In this document: positions 1 to 6,368 of the stretch, in pieces
How positions within the stretch are numbered: position 1 is the stretch's first letter
Layout of the letters: each line of letters starts with the position of its first letter
NCBI GenBank assembly: GCA_903905685.1
Contig: CAIVHI010000475.1
Coordinates: 1 to 8,619 of the forward strand
Source of the DNA: an uncultured Bacteroidota bacterium
GTDB lineage: Bacteria > Bacteroidota > Bacteroidia > Chitinophagales > Chitinophagaceae
Length of the DNA: 8,619 bases
Direction: 5' to 3'
The notes under the pieces: generated by a model
The model's input: only the letters and a program-made list of their open reading frames with translations
What the model was told of the DNA's origin: nothing
Databases searched by the model: none
Translations under genes and position numbers: made by a program

Positions 1-129
1 CTCTCCTTCATCACAGTTTAGCAATATGCAGGCATTGCGAAATTGAAGGGAACTATGCTTGCCTTTTTTCATTATCGCTTGCAGTTGCACCCTTTCATCT
101 GATGTCAATGAAACCTTATAACGTACCAT
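1..129 (-). CDS. IS630-like transposase, N-terminal fragment (runs off the left edge)
   Basis: Reading the minus strand from the ATG at 129-127 gives 43 uninterrupted codons to the window edge. The peptide begins MVRYKVSLTSDERVQLQAIM, continues with a KKGKHSS stretch, and then has RNACILLNCDEGE. This matches the start of IS630-family transposases: a short strand, then LTxxER, then a basic KG segment, then a helix with R-A-x-I-LL-x-x-DEG that opens the helix-turn-helix DNA-binding region. In that family the N-terminal HTH binds the terminal repeats and a downstream DDE domain, outside this window, does cut-and-paste transposition into TA dinucleotides. A promoter with both elements sits just upstream (143-174). 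Intactness cannot be judged because the rest lies outside the window. The family call rests on a short stretch and could not be checked by search. Confidence 0.62.
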   Translation of the reverse strand, partial: MVRYKVSLTSDERVQLQAIMKKGKHSSLQFRNACILLNCDEGE

Positions 130-142
130 CGCTTTTGGATGA

Positions 143-174
143 TAAAGTTACAAGTATTAATTTAGCAGACAAAA
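143..174 (-). promoter_or_regulatory. Bacteroidota-type promoter of the transposase
   Basis: On the minus strand, TTTTG (plus positions 174-170) is followed after 19 bp by TAACTTTA (150-143). This fits the Bacteroidota sigma-ABfr pattern of a TTTG element at -33 and TAnnTTTG at -7, with only the last base of the -7 box off consensus. The ATG at 129 lies 13 bases downstream of the -7 box, so the leader is very short, as is common in this phylum. Confidence 0.55.
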
Positions 175-258
175 TTAAATTGACGTGACATTAGTTTGTA
201 ATGGGCGCCGGCGAGTGCTGTTAAATAAATTAGAAAAATCAAGGGGTACCGGCCGTGT

Positions 259-293
259 TTTGCATTTCGGCTTAGAGTTACTTGGTAACTTGC
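259..293 (+). promoter_or_regulatory. Possible promoter of the 378-aa secreted protein gene
   Basis: TTTG at 259-262 is followed 23 bp later by TAACTTGC at 286-293, a weak match to TAnnTTTG. The start codon at 318 is 24 bases further on. The -7 box overlaps a short perfect inverted repeat, GTTAC-TTG-GTAAC (277-289), which could be an operator or chance. Both elements are imperfect, so this is tentative. Confidence 0.3.
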
Positions 294-317
294 CGGTTTA
301 TTTCCCCGATTTCCGCA

Positions 318-1454
318 ATGAAAAGAATTATCCTTGTCCTGCTCTTCGTCAGCCCGTTTCTGAACTGTTCCGCCCAACGGAAAACCGCCTTCCAAGGCAT
401 CCTCACCGGCAACGCCGGCGGAGTTGAATCTATGGGCCATACGCATGCGGGCAGTACCTCTCGGACGACCGGCATTGGCGACACCACCATATTGTCGCAC
501 ATCGGCAGCAACGACACCATGGCTGTATATCCCGTTGGCACGGGCTACGGCAGCGGTTTCTTTACGGGGATGAACATCTATAACGACCAAGGATTTGCCG
601 AACGCTACGACTTCAACAGTTCCGACAGTTCTTTGACTATTTTGGGGGTATATGCCTTGTTTACGGGCAAGGTAGGTACCGGCTTGTTGGATTCCTCGAT
701 TGTAGACACTGCGGTTTTTAAAATTTGGGACGTAAGTGCCCCTACGCCTGCATCCACCAACTTTTTCTACAGTGGCTATCCCGGCAACATCTTGGATAGC
801 GTATCGGAAGCCGTTACGTTTTTGGGCATCGGAGCCACCGACGACACGTTAAAGTCTTTCCTATTTGCCACACCATTCCACAACCTTTCGGTATCGTTCT
901 TTGCCGGACTTACCATCAACTACAATTTCTTCGGGCTGCAAGGCGACACTGTTGCGCTGCAATGCACCAAGAATGGCGAGCGCACCTCTCCTGTGTACTG
1001 GATAGACACGGTAATATCGAGTGCCGACACTACCTACGACACCACTGTCAATGTGCAGAATGCCACGATGTGGGCCGACAATAACTGGCACGACAACTAC
1101 ACCCAAAACGATTCCTTGCTGAACAATCTGGCCATTTACCCCATCGTGATATCGGGCAACCCAACCGGCATCAAGGGCATAACGCGCAGTGGGCTCACAT
1201 TCTATGGCAACTACCCCAACCCTGCATCCATGGGTACGAACATCAGGTTCTCATTGGCCGTGGCGGAAAGCGTGAGCCTGATTGTTACGGACATGGCCGG
1301 GCACACCGTGCAGCGGCAACAACTGGGCGCACTTACCGCCGGCGAGCATGTGGAATACCTCGACACCCGCAACCTGGCATCGGGCACCTATCTTTATTTG
1401 CTGCGCACGGCATCGGGAGCCGGCTTTGGCGGCAAGCTGGATGTGGCGCAATAG
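318..1454 (+). CDS. Secreted T9SS type A sorting-domain protein, unrecognised family (378 aa)
   Basis: The ATG at 318 is preferred over an in-frame TTG at 282, because it starts directly with a signal peptide: MKRIILVLLFVSPFLNCSA, cleaved probably before QRK. Residues about 21-290 are a beta-rich, Gly/Thr/Asp/Ser-rich region with no enzyme motif I recognise. It includes GSGFFTGMNIYND (78-90), LTILGVYALFTGKV (106-119) and FKIWDV (134-139), and reads like a jelly-roll-type domain. Residues about 297-378 are a T9SS type A sorting domain (Por_Secre_tail type), with YPNPAS near 299-304, a VTDMAGH strand-turn, LASGTYLY (353-360) and a final KLDVAQ. Ten D-(S/T)-(A/I/L/V/M/T) O-glycosylation sequons occur (D55, 66, 130, 160, 176, 210, 230, 237, 241, 265). 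The protein should be exported by Sec and then the T9SS, and glycosylated. Cys17 lies at the end of the signal peptide, but FLNC is a poor lipobox, so lipoprotein processing is unlikely. Function is unknown. The gene is followed by a convergent dusB. Confidence 0.85.
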   Translation: MKRIILVLLFVSPFLNCSAQRKTAFQGILTGNAGGVESMGHTHAGSTSRTTGIGDTTILSHIGSNDTMAVYPVGTGYGSGFFTGMNIYNDQGFAERYDFNSSDSSLTILGVYALFTGKVGTGLLDSSIVDTAVFKIWDVSAPTPASTNFFYSGYPGNILDSVSEAVTFLGIGATDDTLKSFLFATPFHNLSVSFFAGLTINYNFFGLQGDTVALQCTKNGERTSPVYWIDTVISSADTTYDTTVNVQNATMWADNNWHDNYTQNDSLLNNLAIYPIVISGNPTGIKGITRSGLTFYGNYPNPASMGTNIRFSLAVAESVSLIVTDMAGHTVQRQQLGALTAGEHVEYLDTRNLASGTYLYLLRTASGAGFGGKLDVAQ

Positions 1455-1523
1455 TACACCCAAAACAGGTAGACAACACAACTCGTGTAGATAGCCGTCC
1501 TACTCAACTGAGCGGCAAGTACC

Positions 1524-1555
1524 TTGTTATCACTTTACCCCAAAAACTACTTTTG
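1524..1555 (+). promoter_or_regulatory. Promoter-like sequence pointing into the 3' end of dusB (antisense)
   Basis: TTG at 1524-1526 is followed after 21 bp by TACTTTTG at 1548-1555, an exact match to TAnnTTTG with good spacing. It lies in the 112-bp gap between the convergent secreted-protein gene and dusB, and faces into dusB from its 3' end. No plausible plus-strand gene follows it. It could drive an antisense transcript, be left over from a lost gene, or be chance. Confidence 0.35.
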
Positions 1556-1566
1556 CCAAATTCACC

Positions 1567-2616
1567 TTACCCGTCCCAACCCACCAGCGGGAACACACCA
1601 TCGGTGCGGCGTTCTGCGGGATTGGTTGGGAAGATGTAGCCGGCGTAATAGGTTTGGATGTCGCTAAAAGTCGCTTCCAATTCCTCCTTGGTTTCCCTAC
1701 GCACCAATATGTTGCGGAACTCCTTTACGTTGGGCAGCCCTTTGAGATAGCTGGCATAGTGCCGACGCATCTCGAGTATGCCCAGTTTTTCCCCCTTCCA
1801 AGTCATGGAGCCATATAAGTGCGTGCGGCAGGCGGCCAAACGCTCGTCGAGTGTGGGCAGCGGCAGATACTCGCCTGTTGCCATATAGTGTTTGATTTCG
1901 CGAAATATCCACGGGTACCCTATAGCGGCGCGGCCTATCATAATGCCATCTACGCCATACCGGTTGCGGTATTCCAAGGCTTTCTCGGGACTGTCGATAT
2001 CACCATTGCCGAAAACGGGAATCTTCATGCGGGGATTTTCCTTCACTTTGGCTATCAGCGTCCAGTCGGCATCGCCTTTGTAAAGTTGCATACGGGTGCG
2101 GCCATGTATGGAAATGGCCTGCACGCCGATGTCCTGCATGCGCTCGGCCACTTCCAAGATGTTCTTGGTGCCCTCATCCCACCCCAAGCGGGTTTTGATG
2201 GTAACGGGGAGGCTTGTAGAATCGACCACCGCCTTCGTGAGGCGCCCCATCAAGGCAATATCTTTCAACACCCCTGCGCCGGCACCCTTGCACACCACCT
2301 TTTTCACGGGGCAACCAAAATTGATGTCGAGCAAATCGGGGCCGGTAGCCTCCACTATTTTGGCCGATAGTGCCATAGCGTCTTCGTCGCCGCCAAAAAT
2401 CTGAATCCCGACAGGTCGTTCGGCTTCAAAAATATCCAGCTTTTTTCGGCTTTTTACGGCATCGCGAATGAGCCCCTCTGAGGAGATGAACTCCGTATAC
2501 ATGAGGTCAGCGCCATTGGCCTTGCACACTGCACGGAAGGGCGGGTCGCTTACATCTTCCATAGGAGCCAACAACAGCGGAAACTCCCCTAACTCTATAT
2601 TGCCGATTTTTACCAT
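1567..2616 (-). CDS. dusB: tRNA-dihydrouridine synthase, DusB-like (349 aa)
   Basis: This cytoplasmic FMN-dependent enzyme reduces specific uridines of tRNA to 5,6-dihydrouridine with NAD(P)H. The whole family signature is present: LLLAPMEDVSDPPFR near residues 14-28 (FMN-binding loop of the TIM barrel); DINFGCPVKKV with the catalytic Cys at 102; TIKTRLGWD with Lys141; ISIHGRTR with His171; FGNGDI at 202-207; and IMIGRAAIGYPW at 225-236, which contacts the FMN phosphate. The C-terminal third (about 245-349) is the helical tRNA-binding domain. Length is normal (typically 320-350 aa) and there is no frameshift. The ATG at 2616 lies 10 bases from a TAACTTTG promoter element, so the leader is almost absent. 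The gene stands alone, opposite in direction to the secreted-protein genes on both sides. Bacteroidota Dus proteins usually resemble DusB; the exact tRNA positions modified cannot be read from the sequence. Confidence 0.95.
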   Translation of the reverse strand: MVKIGNIELGEFPLLLAPMEDVSDPPFRAVCKANGADLMYTEFISSEGLIRDAVKSRKKLDIFEAERPVGIQIFGGDEDAMALSAKIVEATGPDLLDINFGCPVKKVVCKGAGAGVLKDIALMGRLTKAVVDSTSLPVTIKTRLGWDEGTKNILEVAERMQDIGVQAISIHGRTRMQLYKGDADWTLIAKVKENPRMKIPVFGNGDIDSPEKALEYRNRYGVDGIMIGRAAIGYPWIFREIKHYMATGEYLPLPTLDERLAACRTHLYGSMTWKGEKLGILEMRRHYASYLKGLPNVKEFRNILVRRETKEELEATFSDIQTYYAGYIFPTNPAERRTDGVFPLVGWDG

Positions 2617-2626
2617 TTGCGGAGGG

Positions 2627-2634
2627 CAAAGTTA
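2627..2634 (-). promoter_or_regulatory. -7 element of the dusB promoter
   Basis: The minus strand reads TAACTTTG here, an exact TAnnTTTG match, 10 bases before the dusB ATG. No clear TTTG -33 box is seen at the expected spacing. The transcript would be nearly leaderless. Confidence 0.5.
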
Positions 2635-2725
2635 GGCACTTATTCAACAGCACCGGCCGGCATACCTTCACCTGTTTGTATAGACACCCGCGCATTCTAA
2701 ATAAGATGCAATCGAGGTACCGAGA

Positions 2726-2761
2726 TTTGGACCACATTCACCTCAGCCACCCCTAACTTTG
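2726..2761 (+). promoter_or_regulatory. Promoter of the 466-aa secreted protein gene
   Basis: TTTG at 2726-2729 and TAACTTTG at 2754-2761 form a Bacteroidota-type promoter with a 24-bp spacer, slightly long. The -7 box is identical to that of the divergent dusB gene. The ATG at 2784 lies 22 bases downstream and has no Shine-Dalgarno sequence. Confidence 0.55.
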
Positions 2762-2783
2762 CACGGCGGCGATACTGTATTTT

Positions 2784-4184
2784 ATGAAGTGGATCATGGT
2801 TTTGGCTTTAATGTTGATAATTGCACTGGCCTCCGTAACGGCATATGGCCAGGCGTGCCCCAATGGCGACTTCGAGAACTGGACGATCCATCCTTACCGT
2901 GTGCCCGACAGCGGTTGGTACACCTCGAATCCGGCATCCATCAACGCGGCCGATACGCTTACAGTATGGATGGTGCCCGGAATTATGGGCAATGCGGCAC
3001 ACCTGCAAACCACAATAATAGGCATAGACACGCTCACCGGGATGATGGGGAACAGCCTCGGCAACCCATTTGGGAATAGGGGCGGCATGCCCTGCACCCA
3101 TAGGCCCGATTCCATTACGGGCTACTACCGCTATCATCTCACGGGCAACGACACCGCCCTCCTGTATGTGGCCTTCAAAAAGATGGGCGCGGTGGTGGGT
3201 GCCGACACTTTCAAAATCCACGGATCGGGCAGCCTAACGGCATTCGGCAGATTTGCCTATGCCGTGACTCCTACCGTCATTCCCGATACGGTAATCATCG
3301 CCGCATGGTCTAGCAACGTCGTTCATGGTGGGGCACAATCGGGCAGTTGGCTGGAGCTGGATGGGCTGACGTTCACCGGAACCGACACGCCGCAAGTCAT
3401 AACGAACGGTGGACTGGATGCATGGATCACCGACAATTATGACAAGCCCACAGGCTGGCAGGTATTACAAACGGGCAATGGCGCGTCGGGCATTTCGCAA
3501 TCATCAACGGTGGTGCACTGCAACAGTTATTCCATACAGATGACCACCCCGGCCGATGTGGACCACTTGAACAACAAGGCCATAATTACCAATGGCAAGT
3601 TCACCCCAACCGGAACCACCGGCGGCCTCCCTTACACCCTTACATCCGACACCATTGCCGGCTATTACCAATATTCGCCCACGGGCAACGATACAGGAGC
3701 ATTATATATAACCCTGACATTGGCCGGGATGTGGGTGGCCGGCAATTATACCATATTCACGACGAATGCCGACTGGACATATTTTGAAGTGCCTTTCAGT
3801 TCCCTCATCACTCCCGACACCCTGAGGTTGGACCTCGTATCGGGCAGCAGCTTCCACGAGGCGCCGTGGAGCACATTGTATTTGGACTGCATGCAATTGA
3901 AGTCTACCCTATCGGGTGTTGGTGAGCTGTCCGCAGCAACCGCCAACCCCATTGCCTACCCAAATCCTGCTATCGATGAGTTGCACATTGCATTGCCGCA
4001 CGCATTTGCCGGCAACCTGCAGGCTACCATTTACGACGTTTATGGTCGTACCATCATTTTCCAAGCCTATGAAAGCGCCCCTTCAACCCTATCTATAGAC
4101 CTTGGCTCCCTAAATGCGGGCATTTATTGTTTTGGGTTGATCGCCAATGGGACAGAGGTACGGGGGCGGTTTGTGAAATTGTAG
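2784..4184 (+). CDS. Secreted T9SS protein with two putative carbohydrate-binding-type modules (466 aa)
   Basis: A signal peptide (MKWIMVLALMLIIALASVTA, then YGQ) precedes two related beta-rich modules, about residues 24-199 and 205-373. Both open with NGxxxxW followed by a P-x-GW-type segment (NGDFENW at 27-33; NGGLDAW at 208-214). Both contain GYYxYxxTGNDT (113-124 and 293-304), and both close with a W-x-L-x-LDG or LDC strand (189-194; 362-369). The NGxFExW...GW opening resembles the starts of jelly-roll modules in Bacteroidota surface proteins, including PCMD-type putative carbohydrate-binding domains; sugar binding is inference. Residues about 390-466 are a T9SS type A sorting domain: AYPNPAIDEL, IYDVYGRT, LNAGIYCF and a terminal RFVKL. 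Seven O-glycosylation sequons occur (D57, 82, 109, 123, 168, 289, 345). No catalytic motif is visible. The gene has its own promoter and is followed 66 bp later by the first Ig-repeat gene. Confidence 0.85.
   Translation: MKWIMVLALMLIIALASVTAYGQACPNGDFENWTIHPYRVPDSGWYTSNPASINAADTLTVWMVPGIMGNAAHLQTTIIGIDTLTGMMGNSLGNPFGNRGGMPCTHRPDSITGYYRYHLTGNDTALLYVAFKKMGAVVGADTFKIHGSGSLTAFGRFAYAVTPTVIPDTVIIAAWSSNVVHGGAQSGSWLELDGLTFTGTDTPQVITNGGLDAWITDNYDKPTGWQVLQTGNGASGISQSSTVVHCNSYSIQMTTPADVDHLNNKAIITNGKFTPTGTTGGLPYTLTSDTIAGYYQYSPTGNDTGALYITLTLAGMWVAGNYTIFTTNADWTYFEVPFSSLITPDTLRLDLVSGSSFHEAPWSTLYLDCMQLKSTLSGVGELSAATANPIAYPNPAIDELHIALPHAFAGNLQATIYDVYGRTIIFQAYESAPSTLSIDLGSLNAGIYCFGLIANGTEVRGRFVKL
2853..3380 (+). 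repeat. Module A of the duplicated beta domain (residues 24-199)
   Basis: First copy of an intragenic protein-level duplication. Landmarks are NGDFENW, GYYRYHLTGNDTALLYVAF and a closing WLELDGL. It has an insertion of Gly/Met-rich sequence around residues 85-103 that the second copy lacks. Confidence 0.6.
3396..3902 (+). repeat. Module B of the duplicated beta domain (residues 205-373)
   Basis: Second copy of the duplication. Landmarks are NGGLDAW, GYYQYSPTGNDTGALYITL and a closing LYLDCM. It matches module A in the order of landmarks but is divergent in sequence, so the duplication is old. Confidence 0.6.
3951..4181 (+). other. T9SS type A sorting domain of the 466-aa protein
   Basis: Residues 390-466 show the standard order of this roughly 80-aa beta-sandwich domain: AYPNPA, a first strand, IYDVYGRT, an LNAGIY motif and a basic-hydrophobic end RFVKL. 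It directs passage through the outer-membrane T9SS translocon and is normally removed during surface attachment or release. Confidence 0.85.
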
Positions 4185-4229
4185 TCCATGTTTTGGTCAT
4201 GAAAAACAACCTTGACCTGAATTTTTCCG

Positions 4230-4237
4230 TACCTTCA
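4230..4237 (+). promoter_or_regulatory. Possible -7 element of the 675-aa repeat protein gene
   Basis: TACCTTCA here is a near match to TAnnTTTG, 13 bases before the ATG at 4251. A TTG occurs at 4212-4214, but the 15-bp spacing is short. The 66-bp gap after the previous gene shows no clear terminator, so read-through is also possible. Confidence 0.35.
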
Positions 4238-4250
4238 CAAAAATTTTTCA

Positions 4251-6278
4251 ATGAAAAAGATGCACTATTTATCTATTTTCCCTGCATTAGTGCTGATTCT
4301 CTTGCAGTTGCCAATTGCGCATGCGGCACCTGGCGTACGCTCTGCGGCAGCAAGCATGCCCGTAACGCATACCATCGGCTTGGTGCTGGCGGCACCGGTT
4401 CATGTATGTGTCGGCGCGACCATAACCTTGGTGGATACGGCAGCCGGTGGACATTGGTCGAGCCGCAATGCAGCCATTGCAACCGTTGATACGGCCGGCA
4501 TTGCGGTGGGGGTTGCCGCAGGTATCGACACCGTACTGTACGTTGTTGGCACAGACACCACGATTACCGTGGTAACCATAGATGCACCGCCACACGCCGC
4601 CCCAATTAGCGGCACACCAACGGTATGCCTGGGCAGCCTCACGATGCTATCCGACTCGGTTGCCGGGGGCACTTGGGAGTGCGCTAACAGTAATGCCGTT
4701 GTGACCGGTACCGGCACTGTTGCCGGCATCTCCAATGGCGTGGATACCGTACTATACATCGTCACCAACATTTGCGGGGCCGACACCGCGCGCTTGTCCA
4801 TAATGGTTGCCACGCCGCCCACGGTAGGGAGCATAGCCGGCTTGCCGGCCATCTGTATAGGTGCCCACGATTCCCTCACGGATAGTATTGCAGGCGGCAG
4901 GTGGCACTCCTTGAACCCCTTCGTGGCTACTATAGACTCGTTTTCGGGGGTAGCTACCGGGCATGCCGGCGGTGTAGACACCATCCAGTACCGCCACGAC
5001 AATAGCTGCGGTACTGCCACGGCCACTTTCACCCTGAATGTGGTGGCACCACCCCTGCCGGGCTTCATAGCCGGTGCCGACACCGCTTGTGTGGGTGCCT
5101 CCATTACACTTACCGATGCGGCGGGCATGGGCTTATGGACCAACCACTCCCCCACCCGAGGCGCAATAGACAGTTTTACCGGCATCTATGGAGCTTTGTT
5201 GCAAGGCAACGATACGATTTACTATATCATCGCCAACATGTGCGGCACAGCAATAGCCTTGCACGCCATTTATAACGACTCCATGAAAACGTCGGGCAGC
5301 ATCACCGGTATGGACACGCTATGTGCAGGCTCAACCACCGCGCTTACAGCATCGGTTGGGGGCGGCATTTGGAACAGCAGTGCCACCATGGTGGCCTCGG
5401 TCGATTTTACGGGCAATGTTTCGGCGTTAGGCGCAGGCACTTGCCAAATTTCCTACCTGCTGGGTAGTGCCTGCCACAGTGTGTCGCTGTTTCCACTCAC
5501 GGTGTTGCCGCTACCCGATGCCGGAATTATTGATGGCCCTACGGGATTATGCCTTCCCGTGAACGACACCGCACTGCTGACCTCAAGTTCGCCTGGCGGC
5601 ATCTGGAGCAGCAGCAACCCGGGCGTTGCGACAATAGACTCCGTAGGCATCATCGTTGCATCATCCTACGGCTCCACAACGTTTGGGTACACCATCCAAA
5701 ACGCATGCGGCATAAGCGTAGACAGCTTTGTGTTTGCGGTAGACATACCGGTTACTGCGATACTGGGGCCAGCAACGATATGCCAAGGCGTTACTACTCC
5801 GAACATTTTTCTGGGAGCACCGGCCGGTGGCAACTGGAACAGCAGCAATTTCCTGGTAGCTGCTGTGGTGGGCGTGGGCGGCCAAGGCATTGTGGTGGGT
5901 ACAGCCGTTGGTACGGCCGTCATCTCCTACTCCCTAACCAATACTTGTGGAACCACGACTACGACCGAAGTGGTGGACGTCATCAATTGCGACACCAGCA
6001 AGGCGGCGGTCGGGAGTGCAGTTTTTGCAACAATTCCCAAATTGGTACTTTTTCCCAATCCTGCACAATATGGACGGCTTTTTGCCTCCTACTCCGCCCC
6101 GGGAGCTGTTGATGCCACGTGCACCATCCGCAACACAGCAGGTGTGACGGTCTGGAGCGGCACATTGCCCACCAACATGCCCATCGAACTGCACCTCGAC
6201 TTGCCTTCAGGCATTTATTTTGTGGAAGCAGAGGCAGGTGGCTATCGGGAGCGGGCAAAACTGGATATAGAACGATAG
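4251..6278 (+). CDS. Secreted protein with seven Ig-like (Big_2-like) repeats and a T9SS sorting domain (675 aa)
   Basis: The ATG at 4251 starts a signal peptide (MKKMHYLSIFPALVLILLQL, then PIAHA). Seven repeats follow at about residues 40-112, 113-190, 191-267, 268-345, 346-420, 421-499 and 500-580. The pattern is GxxxhChGxxhxLxD, GGxWxSxN, hATID, GxDThxY and VTNxCG, as in bacterial Ig-like domains of the Big_2 type. Repeats 2-7 carry a Cys pair 49-56 residues apart (C126/175, C202/253, C280/331, C358/408, C434/486, C511/567), suited to one disulfide per domain. Repeat 1 lacks the TNxC segment and keeps only C53. Residues 595-675 are a T9SS type A domain with LFPNPAQYG, IRNTAGVTVW, LPSGIYFVEA and a terminal KLDIER. 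Sixteen O-glycosylation sequons are present. No enzyme domain is seen. The likely product is a long rod-like surface or released protein, possibly adhesive (inference). The next gene encodes a paralogue. Confidence 0.88.
   Translation: MKKMHYLSIFPALVLILLQLPIAHAAPGVRSAAASMPVTHTIGLVLAAPVHVCVGATITLVDTAAGGHWSSRNAAIATVDTAGIAVGVAAGIDTVLYVVGTDTTITVVTIDAPPHAAPISGTPTVCLGSLTMLSDSVAGGTWECANSNAVVTGTGTVAGISNGVDTVLYIVTNICGADTARLSIMVATPPTVGSIAGLPAICIGAHDSLTDSIAGGRWHSLNPFVATIDSFSGVATGHAGGVDTIQYRHDNSCGTATATFTLNVVAPPLPGFIAGADTACVGASITLTDAAGMGLWTNHSPTRGAIDSFTGIYGALLQGNDTIYYIIANMCGTAIALHAIYNDSMKTSGSITGMDTLCAGSTTALTASVGGGIWNSSATMVASVDFTGNVSALGAGTCQISYLLGSACHSVSLFPLTVLPLPDAGIIDGPTGLCLPVNDTALLTSSSPGGIWSSSNPGVATIDSVGIIVASSYGSTTFGYTIQNACGISVDSFVFAVDIPVTAILGPATICQGVTTPNIFLGAPAGGNWNSSNFLVAAVVGVGGQGIVVGTAVGTAVISYSLTNTCGTTTTTEVVDVINCDTSKAAVGSAVFATIPKLVLFPNPAQYGRLFASYSAPGAVDATCTIRNTAGVTVWSGTLPTNMPIELHLDLPSGIYFVEAEAGGYRERAKLDIER
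4368..5990 (+). repeat. Seven tandem Ig-like repeat units of the 675-aa protein
   Basis: Unit bounds are about 4368-4586, 4587-4820, 4821-5051, 5052-5285, 5286-5510, 5511-5747 and 5748-5990. The repetition is clear at protein level (period 73-81 aa) but not at DNA level: codons for shared motifs differ mostly at third positions. This argues against recent expansion or recombination-driven variation. Confidence 0.8.
6033..6275 (+). other. T9SS type A sorting domain of the 675-aa protein
   Basis: Residues 595-675 contain FPNPAQ, a strand with TCTIRNTAG, DLPSGIYFVEAEA and the final KLDIER. This order is typical of the roughly 80-residue sorting domain, though the end is more charged than the usual K-hydrophobic finish. 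Confidence 0.8.
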
Positions 6279-6290
6279 GCCGACTATCGT
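6272..6290 (+). terminator. Hairpin overlapping the stop codon of the 675-aa gene
   Basis: ACGATAG (6272-6278) and CTATCGT (6284-6290) form a perfect 7-bp stem with a 5-base loop. The TAG stop codon (6276-6278) is part of the stem. No T-run follows, so it is not a standard intrinsic terminator; it could slow RNA decay, act as a weak terminator, or be chance. Confidence 0.35.
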
Positions 6291-6344
6291 GCCACGCACT
6301 AACCGCATTCGTAACCTATGGAGCGTTTCATCTGCGATATTCGT

Positions 6345-6352
6345 TAATTTTG
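6345..6352 (+). promoter_or_regulatory. -7 element before the 689-aa repeat protein gene
   Basis: TAATTTTG is an exact TAnnTTTG match, 16 bases before the ATG at 6369. No good TTTG -33 box is found at 19-24 bp spacing. The gap to the previous gene is 90 bp, so the gene probably has its own promoter. Confidence 0.45.
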
Positions 6353-6368
6353 ACAAAAACCGGCATTG

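Larger units (their letters stand above)
1..175 (-). mobile_element. Right-hand portion of an IS630-type insertion sequence, boundary unresolved
   Basis: The element must include the transposase start and its promoter, so it reaches at least position 174. The DNA from about 130 to 240 is clearly more AT-rich than the GC-rich gene that follows, which fits an IS end and junction, but the terminal inverted repeat cannot be identified without the other end. IS630 elements duplicate a TA target, and several TA dinucleotides between 175 and 245 could be the junction. The end coordinate given is a minimum. Confidence 0.42.

Noticed and set aside
282..317. Upstream TTG start extending the 378-aa protein by 12 residues
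   Set aside because: The extension puts a polar stretch before the signal peptide; the ATG at 318 begins exactly at the MKR of a normal signal sequence.
366..371. Lipoprotein processing at Cys17 of the 378-aa protein
   Set aside because: The FLNC context is a poor lipobox, and a C-terminal T9SS domain is normally paired with signal peptidase I processing; cleavage after CSA fits better.
162..590. Minus-strand reading frame (142 codons) across the IS junction and the start of the 378-aa gene
   Set aside because: It overlaps the signal peptide and N-terminus of a well-supported secreted protein and spans the AT-rich to GC-rich junction; its peptide matches nothing recognisable.
1455..1566. 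Bidirectional terminator between the convergent 378-aa gene and dusB
   Set aside because: I looked for a stem-loop with a T-run and found only very short complementary pieces (for example ACAC/GTGT), not enough to support a terminator.
1819..2370. Plus-strand reading frame (183 codons) opposite dusB
   Set aside because: It lies fully within the intact, motif-complete dusB gene and its translation shows no domain. The antisense promoter at 1524-1555 could transcribe it, but there is no sign of coding.
4400..5185. Long minus-strand reading frame (261 codons) opposite the 675-aa gene
   Set aside because: It lies wholly inside a clear repeat protein gene, its peptide is a low-complexity Pro/Val/Thr mirror of the repeats, and it has no promoter or recognised motif.
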